NCBI GenBank assembly: GCA_036494465.1
Contig: DASXOJ010000147.1
Location: 29,554-93,553 of the forward strand
DNA: 64,000 nt
Reading direction: 5' to 3'
DNA from: CAJCJE01 sp036494465
Lineage (GTDB): Bacteria > Actinomycetota > Actinomycetes > Mycobacteriales > Pseudonocardiaceae
In this document: one piece after another, positions 53,702 to 62,817 of the stretch
How the letters are laid out: every line of letters starts with the position of its first letter
How positions within the stretch are numbered: position 1 is the stretch's first letter
Position numbers and translations under genes: made by a program
The notes under the pieces: generated by a model
Databases searched by the model: none
What the model saw: the letters and a program-made list of their open reading frames with translations, nothing else
Told to the model about the DNA's origin: nothing

Positions 53702-55015
53702 TCAAGCTGGCACCGAGCGCACCGCGCGTCCTGAATCGACAGAGCCCCGTACCGGGAGGTGCAGCACTCCGTTGATGTTGCGGGAATGCCGCCTTCGTGG
53801 CCGCCCCGCCAATGCCAGGTTCGGGTACCGCGTGAACAACGCGCGCAACGCGGTCGCCGCCTCGATCCGGGCCAGTCCCGCACCGAGGCAGTAGTGCACG
53901 CCTGCCGAGAAGGCCAGGTGGTCGCGGTTGTTCGGCCGGGTCGGGTCGAACCGGTCCGGGTCGGCGAACACCGAGGGGTCGCGGTTCGCGCCGGCCAGCA
54001 ACAACAGGATCGGCTCGTCCCGTTTGAAGTCCACCCCGGCCACGGTCACCGGCTCGTGCGCCAGTCGCATGGTGAACTGCACCGGCGGATCGTGCCGCAG
54101 CACCTCTTCGACCAGGTCGTCCGCGCGATCCGGGTTGGCAACGAACCAGGCCAGCGCGTCCGGGTTGCGCAGCAGCGCGAGCACCGCGTTGCCGATCAGG
54201 TTGACGGTGGTCTCGAAGCCCGCGACGAGCAGCAGTTCGGTGCTGGCCAGCAGATCCGCGTGCAACACCTCAGGTTCGGTGTCGGCGGCCGCGACCAGTT
54301 CGCTGATCAGGTCGTCGCCGGGTTCGGCCCGGCGGCGTTCGATCAACGTGGTGAAGTACTCGGACATCTCCTCCAGGGCGGTGCTGAGCCGCTGGTACTC
54401 GTCGACGGTGCGCACGTCGTCCAGGGAAGCGCCGAGGATGGCGCCCCACGGCAGGAACTTCGGGTACTCATCGCCCGGTACGCCGAGCAGGTCGCAGATG
54501 ACCTGGACCGGTACCCGCACCGCGAAGCCGTCGATCAGGTCGAATTCCTCGCGGTCGCCGAGTTCGTCCAGGAACCCGTCGACCACGCTTTCGATCCGGT
54601 CGCCGCGAGCGCGCAGCGCCTTCGGGCTGAACCAGGGTGCGACCATCTTGCGCAGCCGGGTGTGTGTCGGCGGGTCGAGCGACAGGAACGAGTCCTCGAT
54701 CGGGTGCACCGCCCTGCGCGCGCCGAGACCGCTCTGGAACGACTGCCGCGCGATGTCGTCCGCGGTGCGTACCCCGAACCGTTGATCGCGCAGGATCGAG
54801 TTGACCACCGAATGCGACGCCGACGAATACATCTGCAGCCGGCTCCTGCTGATCTCGCCCTTGGCCCGCACCCGGTCGTAGAGTCGGTAGGGCACGGTCT
54901 TGGGGCGGCGCGCCAGCACGGCAGCGCTCGGATCGCCGAGCAGGGCGTGGCCGCGCAGGATCGAACGGAACATCAGCAGACCGAAGCGGAGCCGGGCTCC
55001 CACGGGTTGGGCCAT
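53702..55015 (-). CDS. Cytochrome P450
   Basis: A 437-aa P450 monooxygenase. The heme motif is FSAGVHYCLGAGLARIE with the Cys ligand near residue 382. The I-helix oxygen site is LLVAGFETTVN and the ExxR pair is EVLRHDPP. ATG 55015 is used. No ferredoxin gene is adjacent. With the methyltransferase after it, it could form a small tailoring pair for a secondary metabolite or steroid. It is divergent from a DUF1707 gene, with an AT-rich promoter near 55055-55090. Confidence 0.96.
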   Translation of the reverse strand: MAQPVGARLRFGLLMFRSILRGHALLGDPSAAVLARRPKTVPYRLYDRVRAKGEISRSRLQMYSSASHSVVNSILRDQRFGVRTADDIARQSFQSGLGARRAVHPIEDSFLSLDPPTHTRLRKMVAPWFSPKALRARGDRIESVVDGFLDELGDREEFDLIDGFAVRVPVQVICDLLGVPGDEYPKFLPWGAILGASLDDVRTVDEYQRLSTALEEMSEYFTTLIERRRAEPGDDLISELVAAADTEPEVLHADLLASTELLLVAGFETTVNLIGNAVLALLRNPDALAWFVANPDRADDLVEEVLRHDPPVQFTMRLAHEPVTVAGVDFKRDEPILLLLAGANRDPSVFADPDRFDPTRPNNRDHLAFSAGVHYCLGAGLARIEAATALRALFTRYPNLALAGRPRRRHSRNINGVLHLPVRGSVDSGRAVRSVPA

Positions 55016-55107
55016 CAGTCGACCTCCGGCGGCTTGACGAGACAGTGGCGATGGTCAAGAATCTTACTGACTAAACTAGATGAAACATTAGTGTCCGAGG
55101 AGCTCCC

Positions 55108-55704
55108 GTGCCATCCCCGTCCGATTCTGCGCTGCCCGAGCCGTCGCGTGATGTGTCCGTGCTGCGCATTTCCGACGCCGACCGCGAGCAGGCCGTTGCC
55201 GTGTTGAACGAGGCGGTGGCCGACGGCCGGTTGACCTGGGAAGAACACGCCGAGCGAGTCGACCTGGCGCTCAAGGCCCGCACCAGGGCAGAGCTCGCGC
55301 CCTACCTCGTCGATCTGGGCAAAGCGGCGGTCGCGAAGCGCAACGTCGGCGAGCCGCAGCTCGTGGTCGCGCGCGGCAGCAAGATCATCCGCTCGCCCGA
55401 ACCGGGTCGCCGTGTGGTGGCCCGCGCCCTGTTCGGCGCCGTCTACCTCAAGCTGACCGAGCTCGAACCCGGCACCGAGACCGAAGTGGACGCGTCGTCG
55501 TTCTGCGGCAAGGTCGTGCTGATCGTCGGCGAGGACACCACCGTGATCGACGATGGCCAGGCCGTGCTCGGCAAGCGCAAGATCCTCACCGAGGTACCGT
55601 CCGGGGACGGCCCGATCATCCGGATCACCGGTCGCAGCACACTGGGTCATCTCAAGGTCGTCCAGGAAGGCTCGGACTGGTGGGGTCACTGGCACGCGCG
55701 CTGA
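55108..55704 (+). CDS. DUF1707 domain protein
   Basis: A 198-aa protein. Residues 20-70 form a DUF1707 domain (LRISDADREQAVAVLNEAVA, LTWEEHAERVDLALKARTR), common in actinobacteria and thought to be an interaction module. The C-terminal part (about 85-190) is beta-rich, like the DUF2154/LiaF-type cell-wall-active domain (VFGAVYLKL-like strands). No membrane helix is visible. GTG 55108 has GAGGAG upstream. Its last 53 bp overlap the 3' end of the opposing MFS gene. Confidence 0.88.
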   Translation: MPSPSDSALPEPSRDVSVLRISDADREQAVAVLNEAVADGRLTWEEHAERVDLALKARTRAELAPYLVDLGKAAVAKRNVGEPQLVVARGSKIIRSPEPGRRVVARALFGAVYLKLTELEPGTETEVDASSFCGKVVLIVGEDTTVIDDGQAVLGKRKILTEVPSGDGPIIRITGRSTLGHLKVVQEGSDWWGHWHAR

Positions 55705-56890
55705 CCCGCTGATGCGTGCTCGGCCCGCCGACCAGCCAGCCGAGTCCGGCAGCCACCAGTTGCATCACCGCGACCACCACGATCACCTTGCCCGCGCCGA
55801 GCCCCGGCGCGAGCACGCCACCCAGTACGGATCCGAGCGCGAACGCGCCGATCTTGAGGCTCGCCCCGGTCGTGCTCACCTGGCTGAGCAGGCCGGGCGG
55901 CGAGTACTGCTGCCGAGCCGCGAACAGTGCGGGCAGCGTCGGCCCGGACGCGATTCCGGCCAGCAGCAACAGCGGCAACGCGACCAGCAGCGACGACGCC
56001 AACGGCCAGCTGAGCATCATCAGGCCGAATGCCGCCGTGGTGATCAGCACCCGCCGCTCCGGTCGCCGGGTGTCCTTGCGGGCCATGGTCAACGTGCTGA
56101 CCAGACAACCAACTTCCAATGCGGTCCACAGGTAGCCGCTGTACGTCGGCTGCCCGCCGACCCGCGCCGCGTACAGCGGCAACACCACCGCGAGCATGCC
56201 GACCGAGCCCCAGCCGACCGCGCTGGTCAACGTCGCCGCGCGCAGCGGCGGCTCGCTCACCACCTGACGCAGCCCGGCGCGTACGGCAGCCGCGATGCCG
56301 ACCGGCCGATCGCCGGTGCGCGGCGCACCGGGCGGAATGGTCAACGCGGCAGCGGCGCCCAGGGTCGCGATACCGCATACGGCTAGCAGCGCCTGCGCGG
56401 GTCCGATGGTCGCGGCCAGCGCACCGGCCAGCGCCGGTCCGCCGATGCTGCTCAGGTTGAAAGTGGTTGCGTCCATCCGGTTCAGCTTGTTGAGCGCGGC
56501 ACCCGGCGACGCCGACCCCGGCGCAAGACTCGGCACCAGACTGGTGAAACCACCGGTCGTTCCCGGCACCACGACACCGCCCAGTGCGGCCAGCACCACC
56601 GGCACCACGATCGGCGTGCGCCCCACGGTGAGCACCAGCGCGAGCGCGCTCACCGCCACCACCAACTGGCCGGCGGCAAGCGCCCGAGCCCGGTGCCGCA
56701 GCCTGCCCAGCCAGGCGCCGAACACCGGCCCGGAAACCAGCGACGGCAGCGTCCACGCGCCCGTGACCAGGCCGACCTCCTGCGGATGCCCGGTGCGCAA
56801 CAACACCAGCAACACCAGACCGGGCGTGAGCATCTCGTCGGCCAATCGGGCCAGCGTCGCGGCCGTGCAGTACCGGCCAAGCATGCCCAT
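55652..56890 (-). CDS. MFS transporter (12-helix type)
   Basis: A 412-aa transporter with about 12 helices, starting MGMLGRYCTAATLARLADEM and containing GRLRHRARALAAGQLVVAV between helices 2 and 3. It lacks the motifs of the DHA2 pumps above. It is divergent from a CGNR regulator with a perfect palindrome between them, so a drug or metabolite exporter under CGNR control is likely. It ends inside the DUF1707 gene (53-bp tail-to-tail overlap). Confidence 0.9.
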   Translation of the reverse strand: MGMLGRYCTAATLARLADEMLTPGLVLLVLLRTGHPQEVGLVTGAWTLPSLVSGPVFGAWLGRLRHRARALAAGQLVVAVSALALVLTVGRTPIVVPVVLAALGGVVVPGTTGGFTSLVPSLAPGSASPGAALNKLNRMDATTFNLSSIGGPALAGALAATIGPAQALLAVCGIATLGAAAALTIPPGAPRTGDRPVGIAAAVRAGLRQVVSEPPLRAATLTSAVGWGSVGMLAVVLPLYAARVGGQPTYSGYLWTALEVGCLVSTLTMARKDTRRPERRVLITTAAFGLMMLSWPLASSLLVALPLLLLAGIASGPTLPALFAARQQYSPPGLLSQVSTTGASLKIGAFALGSVLGGVLAPGLGAGKVIVVVAVMQLVAAGLGWLVGGPSTHQRVSARASDPTSPSLPGRP

Positions 56891-56908
56891 CACACACCTG
56901 CCCCTGCT

Positions 56909-56939
56909 TGTAACGGCTTTAGCGAAGATAGCCGTTACA
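56909..56939. promoter_or_regulatory. Operator-like inverted repeat between MFS and CGNR genes
   Basis: Perfect 10-bp arms, TGTAACGGCT at 56909-56918 and AGCCGTTACA at 56930-56939, with 11 bp between them. It lies 19 bp before the MFS start and 40 bp before the CGNR start. Arm centres are about two DNA turns apart, so it fits a dimeric regulator, most likely the adjacent CGNR protein. Confidence 0.82.
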
Positions 56940-56978
56940 GTGCACATGTACATAGTGATTTCGTGGAGGTTGGAGCGC

Positions 56979-57539
56979 ATGGCGAGGTCGATCCGGGACC
57001 CGAAACGGTTCGTCCATCTGGCCGTCGACCTGGTGAACACCGCCCGCGACGGCCACGACTTCATGGTCACGCCGTACGACCTGCATGCGTTCCTGCTCGA
57101 ATCCGGCGAACCGGAACCGTTCGACGTCAACGGGACCGACGTGGCCGAGGTGCTCGAACTGCGCGGGCGGCTGCGCAGGGTCTTCATGGCATCGTCCGAG
57201 GACAAAGCGGCCAAGGTGCTCAACGAGGTGCTGCACGAGTCGGCGACCGCGCCCTACCTGTCCCGGCACGACGAGGTCGGCTGGCACCTGCACGTGGCCA
57301 AACCGGACGCGGAGTGGGCCGAGTGGCTCTCCGCGCTGACCGCGACCGGCCTCGCCGAACTGGTCAGTGGTGGCGGCTTCGACCGGATGCGGGTCTGCGC
57401 CGCCGACGCCTGCGACCGCGCGTTCATCGACGAGTCGCGCAACCACAGCCAGCGCTTCTGCTGCCAGAGCTGCGCCACCCGCACCAGGGTCAACGCCTAC
57501 CGCGCCCGCCAGGCCCCCGATGGAGACGAAGCCTTCTAG
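56979..57539 (+). CDS. ABATE/CGNR zinc-finger transcriptional regulator
   Basis: A 186-aa regulator. The ABATE stress-sensing domain occupies residues 1-130 (FVHLAVDLVNTARDG). The C-terminal CGNR zinc finger has CAADAC and FCCQSCATRTRVNAYR, with CATR in place of CGNR. ATG 56979 has GGAG upstream. It is divergent from the MFS gene and probably controls it through the palindrome between them. Its stop overlaps the stop of the opposing AcnR-like gene. Confidence 0.92.
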   Translation: MARSIRDPKRFVHLAVDLVNTARDGHDFMVTPYDLHAFLLESGEPEPFDVNGTDVAEVLELRGRLRRVFMASSEDKAAKVLNEVLHESATAPYLSRHDEVGWHLHVAKPDAEWAEWLSALTATGLAELVSGGGFDRMRVCAADACDRAFIDESRNHSQRFCCQSCATRTRVNAYRARQAPDGDEAF

Positions 57540-58120
57540 GCGCGGCGCCGCACGCTCGTCTCGACCAGATCGAGCACCGGTTCGAGGTTGTCGGCCGGCA
57601 GGCCCATGGCCAGGTGCGAGACCAGGCCCTCCAGCACCAGCTCCAGGTAGGCACTGAGCACCTCGACGTCGACGTCGTCGCGCAGCTTGCCCGCCGCGCG
57701 CTGGCGCAACAGCCGCTGCCGGGTCGCCGCGCCGAGTTGTTCGGAGCGCTCCGCCCACCGGGCCCGGAAATCCGGATCCGTGCGCAGCCTGCGCGAAACC
57801 TCCAGCCGGGTGCCCAGCCACTCGGCCGGGTGCGCGCCGTCGTCGTCCTGCCGAGGCGCGAGCAGCTCGCGCATGACCTGGACCAGGCCCTGCTCCGCGA
57901 CGACCTCGGCCATTCGCAGCGCGTCCTCCTCGGCGAGCGCGAGGAACAGCGACTCCTTGTCGCGGAAGTGGTGGAAGATGGCGCCACGCGAGAGCCTGGT
58001 GGCTTCTTCCAGCCTGCGAACCGTGGCACCCTCGTAGCCGTAGCGGGCGAAGCAGGTGCGCGCGCCGTCGAGGATCTGTCGTCGACGTGCGTCGAGATGG
58101 TCCTGGCTCACCCGTGGCAT
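57536..58120 (-). CDS. acnR: TetR-family repressor, AcnR-like
   Basis: A 194-aa TetR regulator. The N terminus MPRVSQDHLDARRRQILDG and the HTH RGAIFHHFRDKESLFLALAE match AcnR, the repressor of aconitase in Corynebacterium, and its mycobacterial relative beside acn. ATG 58120 gives this conserved start; a longer reading adds 19 residues unlike the family. Aconitase itself lies 5.8 kb away at the right edge, with the egt genes between. A perfect 16-bp palindrome lies 36 bp upstream of the start. Confidence 0.9.
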   Translation of the reverse strand: MPRVSQDHLDARRRQILDGARTCFARYGYEGATVRRLEEATRLSRGAIFHHFRDKESLFLALAEEDALRMAEVVAEQGLVQVMRELLAPRQDDDGAHPAEWLGTRLEVSRRLRTDPDFRARWAERSEQLGAATRQRLLRQRAAGKLRDDVDVEVLSAYLELVLEGLVSHLAMGLPADNLEPVLDLVETSVRRRA

Positions 58121-58155
58121 TTCACGATCGTCCCAGTAGAGCACCATCCGCCGCA

Positions 58156-58171
58156 AACCGTACGTACGGTT
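58156..58171. promoter_or_regulatory. Perfect 16-bp palindrome upstream of the AcnR-like gene
   Basis: AACCGTACGTACGGTT is a perfect palindrome. It lies 36 bp before the ATG of the AcnR-like gene and 221 bp before egtA. TetR repressors usually bind such sites in their own promoters, so autoregulation is likely. The egtA promoter shares the region. Confidence 0.72.
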
Positions 58172-58391
58172 GGACAAGGCGGAACCCGCTCAGCGCCCCG
58201 TCAGTTCTGACGCTGTGTGCGCAGCGATCCCACGCAGTGTGGCCGCGCTCTGTTGTCGGCCCCGAAGATTGTTCACAGGTACGAAAGGTTCGTGCCCCGG
58301 GCGAGTGTCAGACCTCGCGTGTAGCTTCGATTGAAGGTTCCTCGACAACCACACAACAGAACCACACCACACACCGGAAGGGGTGAGAAAC

Positions 58392-59633
58392 ATGACCATG
58401 CTATCGGACAAAAACACCGAACCAGCGGCGACCATTCTGCACGACCGTGCGGCAGCGGAAACCTATGTGGCATCGGTCTGTTTCAAGCACGGCCCACCAA
58501 GACTGCTCGGCGTCGAGTTGGAGTGGACCGTGCACCACGCGGACGACCACAGTCGGTACCTCGACGCTCAACACCTCGCCGACGCACTCGGCGCGCACGC
58601 GCCAACCAGTTTGAATCCGGACAGTCCCCAGTTGCCGTTGCCGGGCGGCAGCCGTATCACCGTTGAACCGGGCGGCCAGGTCGAGATCTCCTCGGCGGTC
58701 AGCCCGTCGCTCGCTTCCCTCATCGCGACCGTGTCCGCGGACATCGCCCTGTTGCACGAACGACTTCGTGAAAACGGGCTCACCGTCGGAACTCGAGGAA
58801 TCGACCCCTATCGGGCGCCTCGCCGGTTGCTGGACACTCCCCGCTACGCCGCCATGGAGGCCGCTTTCGAGCCGATCGGCCCGGACGGCATCGCCATGAT
58901 GTGCAGCACGGCCGGACTTCAGGTCTGTGTCGACGCGGGGGAAGGCGATCGGGTCGCGGCCCGCTGGGCCGCGGTGCACGCGCTGGGTCCGGTGCTCACC
59001 GCGTTGTTCGCCAACTCCAGCCAGGTCCGGGGACCGTGCAATCCCACCTGGGCCTCCGCGCGACTGCGCACGTTACTCGGCACCGATCCACCCAGAATGC
59101 GGCCGCCCGCGGTGTTCACCTCGGATCCGGCCGCGAGTTGGGCGCGGCACGTGCTCGACGTACCGGTGATCTGCGTGCGCAGGCCAACGGGCAGCTGGCA
59201 GCCACCGATCAAGTTGAGCTTCGCCGACTGGATCGACGGCGCGTTGCCCGGCCCGCCGACCACCGAGGACCTGGACTATCACGTGTCCACGCTGTTTCCT
59301 CCGGTGCGCCCGCGTGGCTACCTCGAGGTGCGTTATCTGGACGCACAGCAGGGGGAGGGCTGGATAACCCCGGCCGCCCTGCTCGTCGGCCTGTTGGCCA
59401 AAGAATCCACTGTGGACGAAGTACTGGACATCACCGCACCCGCCGCGAACCGGTGGCTGCACGCGGCTCGGTACGGCCTCGAAGACGCGCGGATCGCCAC
59501 GGCGGCGCGCGGCATTGTCGAGCTGGCCGAGCAGGTGCTCGCCGACGGAACCGACCTCGGTGCGGAACTGACCGCCTCGGTGATCAAGCAGGCGCACGAA
59601 CGGATCGCCGGCGCGCGAGGGGAGCACGCGTGA
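58392..59633 (+). CDS. egtA: Ergothioneine biosynthesis glutamate-cysteine ligase EgtA
   Basis: A 413-aa ATP-dependent ligase that makes gamma-glutamylcysteine for ergothioneine. GCS2-type motifs are present: LLGVELEWTVH, GSRITVEPGGQVEISSA and MMCSTAGLQVCVDAG. ATG 58392 has GGAAGGGG 8 bp upstream. It starts the egtABCD operon and ends with a 4-bp overlap (GTGA) with egtB. A C/A-rich leader (58340-58375) precedes it. Confidence 0.95.
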   Translation: MTMLSDKNTEPAATILHDRAAAETYVASVCFKHGPPRLLGVELEWTVHHADDHSRYLDAQHLADALGAHAPTSLNPDSPQLPLPGGSRITVEPGGQVEISSAVSPSLASLIATVSADIALLHERLRENGLTVGTRGIDPYRAPRRLLDTPRYAAMEAAFEPIGPDGIAMMCSTAGLQVCVDAGEGDRVAARWAAVHALGPVLTALFANSSQVRGPCNPTWASARLRTLLGTDPPRMRPPAVFTSDPAASWARHVLDVPVICVRRPTGSWQPPIKLSFADWIDGALPGPPTTEDLDYHVSTLFPPVRPRGYLEVRYLDAQQGEGWITPAALLVGLLAKESTVDEVLDITAPAANRWLHAARYGLEDARIATAARGIVELAEQVLADGTDLGAELTASVIKQAHERIAGARGEHA

Positions 59634-60958
59634 CCATCGAAGACCTGAATCCCGAACGACTGCGCGACAAGGTAGCCGAGAACCTCACCAGGAGCCGGGC
59701 GCGCAGCATCACCCTCACCGACGCGGTCGACGACGACGAACTGGTGCGCCAGCACTCCGAGCTGATGTCGCCGCTGGTGTGGGATCTCGCGCATATCGGC
59801 AATCAGGAGGAACTCTGGCTGGTGCGCGACGTGGGTGGGCGGGAGCCGCTGCGCGAGGACATCGACAACCTCTACGACGCGTTCCAGCACGCCCGTTCCG
59901 ACCGGCCTGCGCTGCCCCTGCTCGATCCGGCGCAAGCCCGCGCGTACGTCCGCGAAGTCCGTGACAAAGCGTTCGACGTGCTGGAGAAAACTCAGCTGGA
60001 GGGCAGGCGACTGGTGGAGAACGCCTTCGCCTTCGGCATGATCGTCCAGCACGAGCAACAGCACGACGAAACCATGCTGGCCACCCACCAACTGCGCACC
60101 GGCGCTCCGGTACTGCACGCGGAACCGACCCCGCACGCGGACAACGCGACGTTCCCAGCCGAAGTGCTGATCCCAGCGGGCCGCTTCACCATGGGCACGT
60201 CGACCGAACCCTGGGCGCTGGACAACGAGCGTCCAGCGCACACCGTGCACGTCGACGCGTACTTCCTGGACACGGTCCCGGTGACCAACGGCGCGTACCA
60301 ACGGTTCATCGCGGCGGGCGGCTACGACAACCCGAAGTACTGGAGCGAACCGGGCTGGGCGTACCGCAACGAAGTCGACCTGGTGGCCCCGCGCTTCTGG
60401 CAACGTGACGGCGACCGCTGGCTGCGCACCCGTTTCGGCAACGTCGAGCCCATCCCGGCCGACGAACCCGTTGTCCACGTGTGCTTCTACGAGGCCGAGG
60501 CATACGCGAACTGGGCAGGTAAACGGCTCCCCACCGAGGCCGAGTGGGAGAAAGCCGCGCGCCACGACCCGGCGACCGGCCGATCCCGCCGCTACCCCTG
60601 GGGCGACGAAGATCCCGGCTCCGAACACGCCAACCTGGGCCAACGCCACCTCAGCCCGGCCCCGGTGGGCGCGTACCCGGCAGGCGCGGCGCCCAGCGGC
60701 GCGCAGCAGCTCATCGGCGACGTGTGGGAGTGGACCAGCAGCGATTTCCACGGTTACCCCGGCTTCACCGTGTTCCCGTACCCGGAGTACTCGAAAGTGT
60801 TCTTCGGGCCGGACTACAAGGTGCTGCGCGGCGGGTCGTTCGGCACGGACTCGGCAGCCTGCCGGGGCACGTTCCGCAACTGGGACTACCCGATCCGGCG
60901 GCAGATCTTCGCCGGTTTCCGCTGCGCGCGGGACGCCCGAGCCGACGAGCTGGGCTGA
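59630..60958 (+). CDS. egtB: Ergothioneine sulfoxide synthase EgtB
   Basis: A 442-aa non-heme iron enzyme that joins hercynine to gamma-glutamylcysteine with O2. The iron ligands are the HIGNQEE His near residue 51 and the HX3HXE motif in VQHEQQHDETML. A DinB-like N-terminal domain is followed by a formylglycine-generating-enzyme-like domain (IPAGRFTMGTS, LPTEAEWEKAAR, WEWTSSDFHGYPGF). GTG 59630 overlaps the egtA stop. Confidence 0.97.
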   Translation: MTIEDLNPERLRDKVAENLTRSRARSITLTDAVDDDELVRQHSELMSPLVWDLAHIGNQEELWLVRDVGGREPLREDIDNLYDAFQHARSDRPALPLLDPAQARAYVREVRDKAFDVLEKTQLEGRRLVENAFAFGMIVQHEQQHDETMLATHQLRTGAPVLHAEPTPHADNATFPAEVLIPAGRFTMGTSTEPWALDNERPAHTVHVDAYFLDTVPVTNGAYQRFIAAGGYDNPKYWSEPGWAYRNEVDLVAPRFWQRDGDRWLRTRFGNVEPIPADEPVVHVCFYEAEAYANWAGKRLPTEAEWEKAARHDPATGRSRRYPWGDEDPGSEHANLGQRHLSPAPVGAYPAGAAPSGAQQLIGDVWEWTSSDFHGYPGFTVFPYPEYSKVFFGPDYKVLRGGSFGTDSAACRGTFRNWDYPIRRQIFAGFRCARDARADELG

Positions 60959-60965
60959 GGCGACG

Positions 60966-61709
60966 GTGTGCCGACACCTCGCCTACCTCGGTCCGCCGGT
61001 GCCGTTGGCCGACCTGCTGCTGCACCCGGAGCACTCCCTGCTCAAGCAGAGCTGGGCGCCGGGTGACATGCGGCAGGGCGGCACCATCAACGCCGACGGC
61101 TTCGGGGTCGCCTGGTACCCAGAGCAGGAGGGCCCGCCGGTGCGCTACCGGCGGGCCACCCCCCTCTGGAGCGACGACAGCCTGCCCGGACTGGCGGAGA
61201 CCGTCCGGTCCGGCGGGGTGCTCGCCGCCATCCGCTCGGCAACGGTCGGCATGCCGGTCACCGAGATCGCGTCGCAGCCCTTCACCGAGGGGCCGTGGCT
61301 GTTCAGCCACAACGGCGTGATCGCAGGCTGGCCCGGGTCCGTGGCAGAGCTGGCCCGCGACCTGCCCGTCACCGACCTGATGACCCTCGACGCGCCAACC
61401 GACGCAGCCGTCCTCTGGGCCCTGATCCGGCACCGCCTCCGCGCCGGTTCGACACCCCAGGAAGCGGTAGCCGAAGTCGTGACCAAGGTCGGCGTGCAGG
61501 CGCCGGGCTCCCGCCTCAACACCCTCCTCACCGACGGCACGACCGCCGTCGCGACGACCTGGTGGCACTCGCTGTCCGTGCTGAGCACGGGGGAGCGCAC
61601 CGTCATCGCATCCGAACCGCTCGACTCCGATCCAGCCTGGACGCCGATCGCGGATCGGCGCCTGCTGGTGGCCACGCGTACCGGCGTCGACCAGTACGCC
61701 CTCTCCTGA
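60966..61709 (+). CDS. egtC: Ergothioneine biosynthesis amidohydrolase EgtC
   Basis: A 247-aa class II glutamine-amidotransferase-like hydrolase that removes glutamate from the gamma-glutamyl intermediate. The N-terminal nucleophile is Cys2 (MCRHLAYLG), which fixes the start at GTG 60966. GFGVAWY and FSHNGVIAGW are typical of the fold. It starts 7 bp after egtB. Confidence 0.96.
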   Translation: MCRHLAYLGPPVPLADLLLHPEHSLLKQSWAPGDMRQGGTINADGFGVAWYPEQEGPPVRYRRATPLWSDDSLPGLAETVRSGGVLAAIRSATVGMPVTEIASQPFTEGPWLFSHNGVIAGWPGSVAELARDLPVTDLMTLDAPTDAAVLWALIRHRLRAGSTPQEAVAEVVTKVGVQAPGSRLNTLLTDGTTAVATTWWHSLSVLSTGERTVIASEPLDSDPAWTPIADRRLLVATRTGVDQYALS

Positions 61710-61726
61710 ACAAAGGGACTTCTCCG

Positions 61727-62707
61727 ATGCCTGACTCGGACATCACCATCGACAACCACCTCAGCGCCGACCACCTCGACGGCGCGCTCCGCTCCGACGT
61801 GCTCGCCGGCCTCACCGCCGACCCGAAAACCCTGCCGCCCAAGTGGTTCTACGACACCCGAGGCAGCGAACTCTTCGAGCAGATCACCGCGCTGCCCGAG
61901 TACTACCCGACCCGCGCCGAGCGCGAAATCCTGTCGACCAACGCCGCCGAAATCGCGAGCACCACCGACGCGACAACCCTCGTGGAACTGGGTTCCGGCT
62001 CCTCGGAGAAAACCCGCCTCCTCCTCACCGCCCTCCGCGACCACGGCACCCTCGACACCTTCGTCCCCCTGGACGTCTCCGGCTCTGCCCTCCGCGAGGC
62101 AGCGGCGGCGATCGGGGCCGACTACCCCAACCTCACCGTGCACGGCGTCCTCGGCGACTTCACCGAGCACCTCGACCTGCTCCCCGGCTCCGCGCCGAGG
62201 GTGGTCGCCTTCCTCGGCGGCACCATCGGCAACCTGGTCCCCGCCGAACGCGCCAAGTTCCTGGCAGGCGTCCGCTCAGTGCTCAATGCCGGTGAATGGC
62301 TCCTGCTGGGCACCGACCTGGTCAAAGACCCCGACGTATTGGTGCGCGCCTACGACGACGCGGCAGGCGTCACCGCCGAGTTCAACCGCAACGTGCTCCG
62401 AGTCCTCAACCGCGAACTGACCGCCGACTTCGACATCGACGCATTCGCGCACGTCGCGCGCTGGGACACCGAGCACGAATGGATCGAGATGCGGCTGCGC
62501 GCCACCCGCGCCATGCGCGTGCACGTCACCGACCTCGACCTCACCGTCGACTTCGCCGAAGGCGAGGAACTCCGCACCGAGGTCTCCGCCAAATTCCGCA
62601 AAGAAGGCGTCCGACGCGAACTCGCCGACGCCGGCTTCGAGCTGACCACCTGGCTCACCGACACCGAAGGCCGGTTCGCCCTCTCACTCGCCAAAGCCGT
62701 CCGCTAA
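61727..62707 (+). CDS. egtD: L-histidine N-alpha-methyltransferase EgtD
   Basis: A 326-aa methyltransferase that converts histidine to hercynine, the first ergothioneine step. Motifs include KWFYDTRGSELFEQITALPE, LVELGSGSSEKTRLLL and FLGGTIGNLVP. It lies 17 bp after egtC with an AAAGGGA site. egtE, the final lyase, does not follow in this window. Confidence 0.97.
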   Translation: MPDSDITIDNHLSADHLDGALRSDVLAGLTADPKTLPPKWFYDTRGSELFEQITALPEYYPTRAEREILSTNAAEIASTTDATTLVELGSGSSEKTRLLLTALRDHGTLDTFVPLDVSGSALREAAAAIGADYPNLTVHGVLGDFTEHLDLLPGSAPRVVAFLGGTIGNLVPAERAKFLAGVRSVLNAGEWLLLGTDLVKDPDVLVRAYDDAAGVTAEFNRNVLRVLNRELTADFDIDAFAHVARWDTEHEWIEMRLRATRAMRVHVTDLDLTVDFAEGEELRTEVSAKFRKEGVRRELADAGFELTTWLTDTEGRFALSLAKAVR

Positions 62708-62817
62708 CGCCGGGTGAACTTTCGCGCGCCTCGCGCGGTACCTGTCAATGCCTCCGACCGGCGCATCTAGACTGCCGCCAACTGGACTCAGCGGCGGGCT
62801 GTTGCACAGGAGGCTTG

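Noticed and set aside
62708..62817. Methyltransferase at 62818 as a replacement for egtE
   Set aside because: The protein has a SAM-binding loop and no PLP-lyase features, and it is separated from egtD by 110 bp with its own ribosome site.
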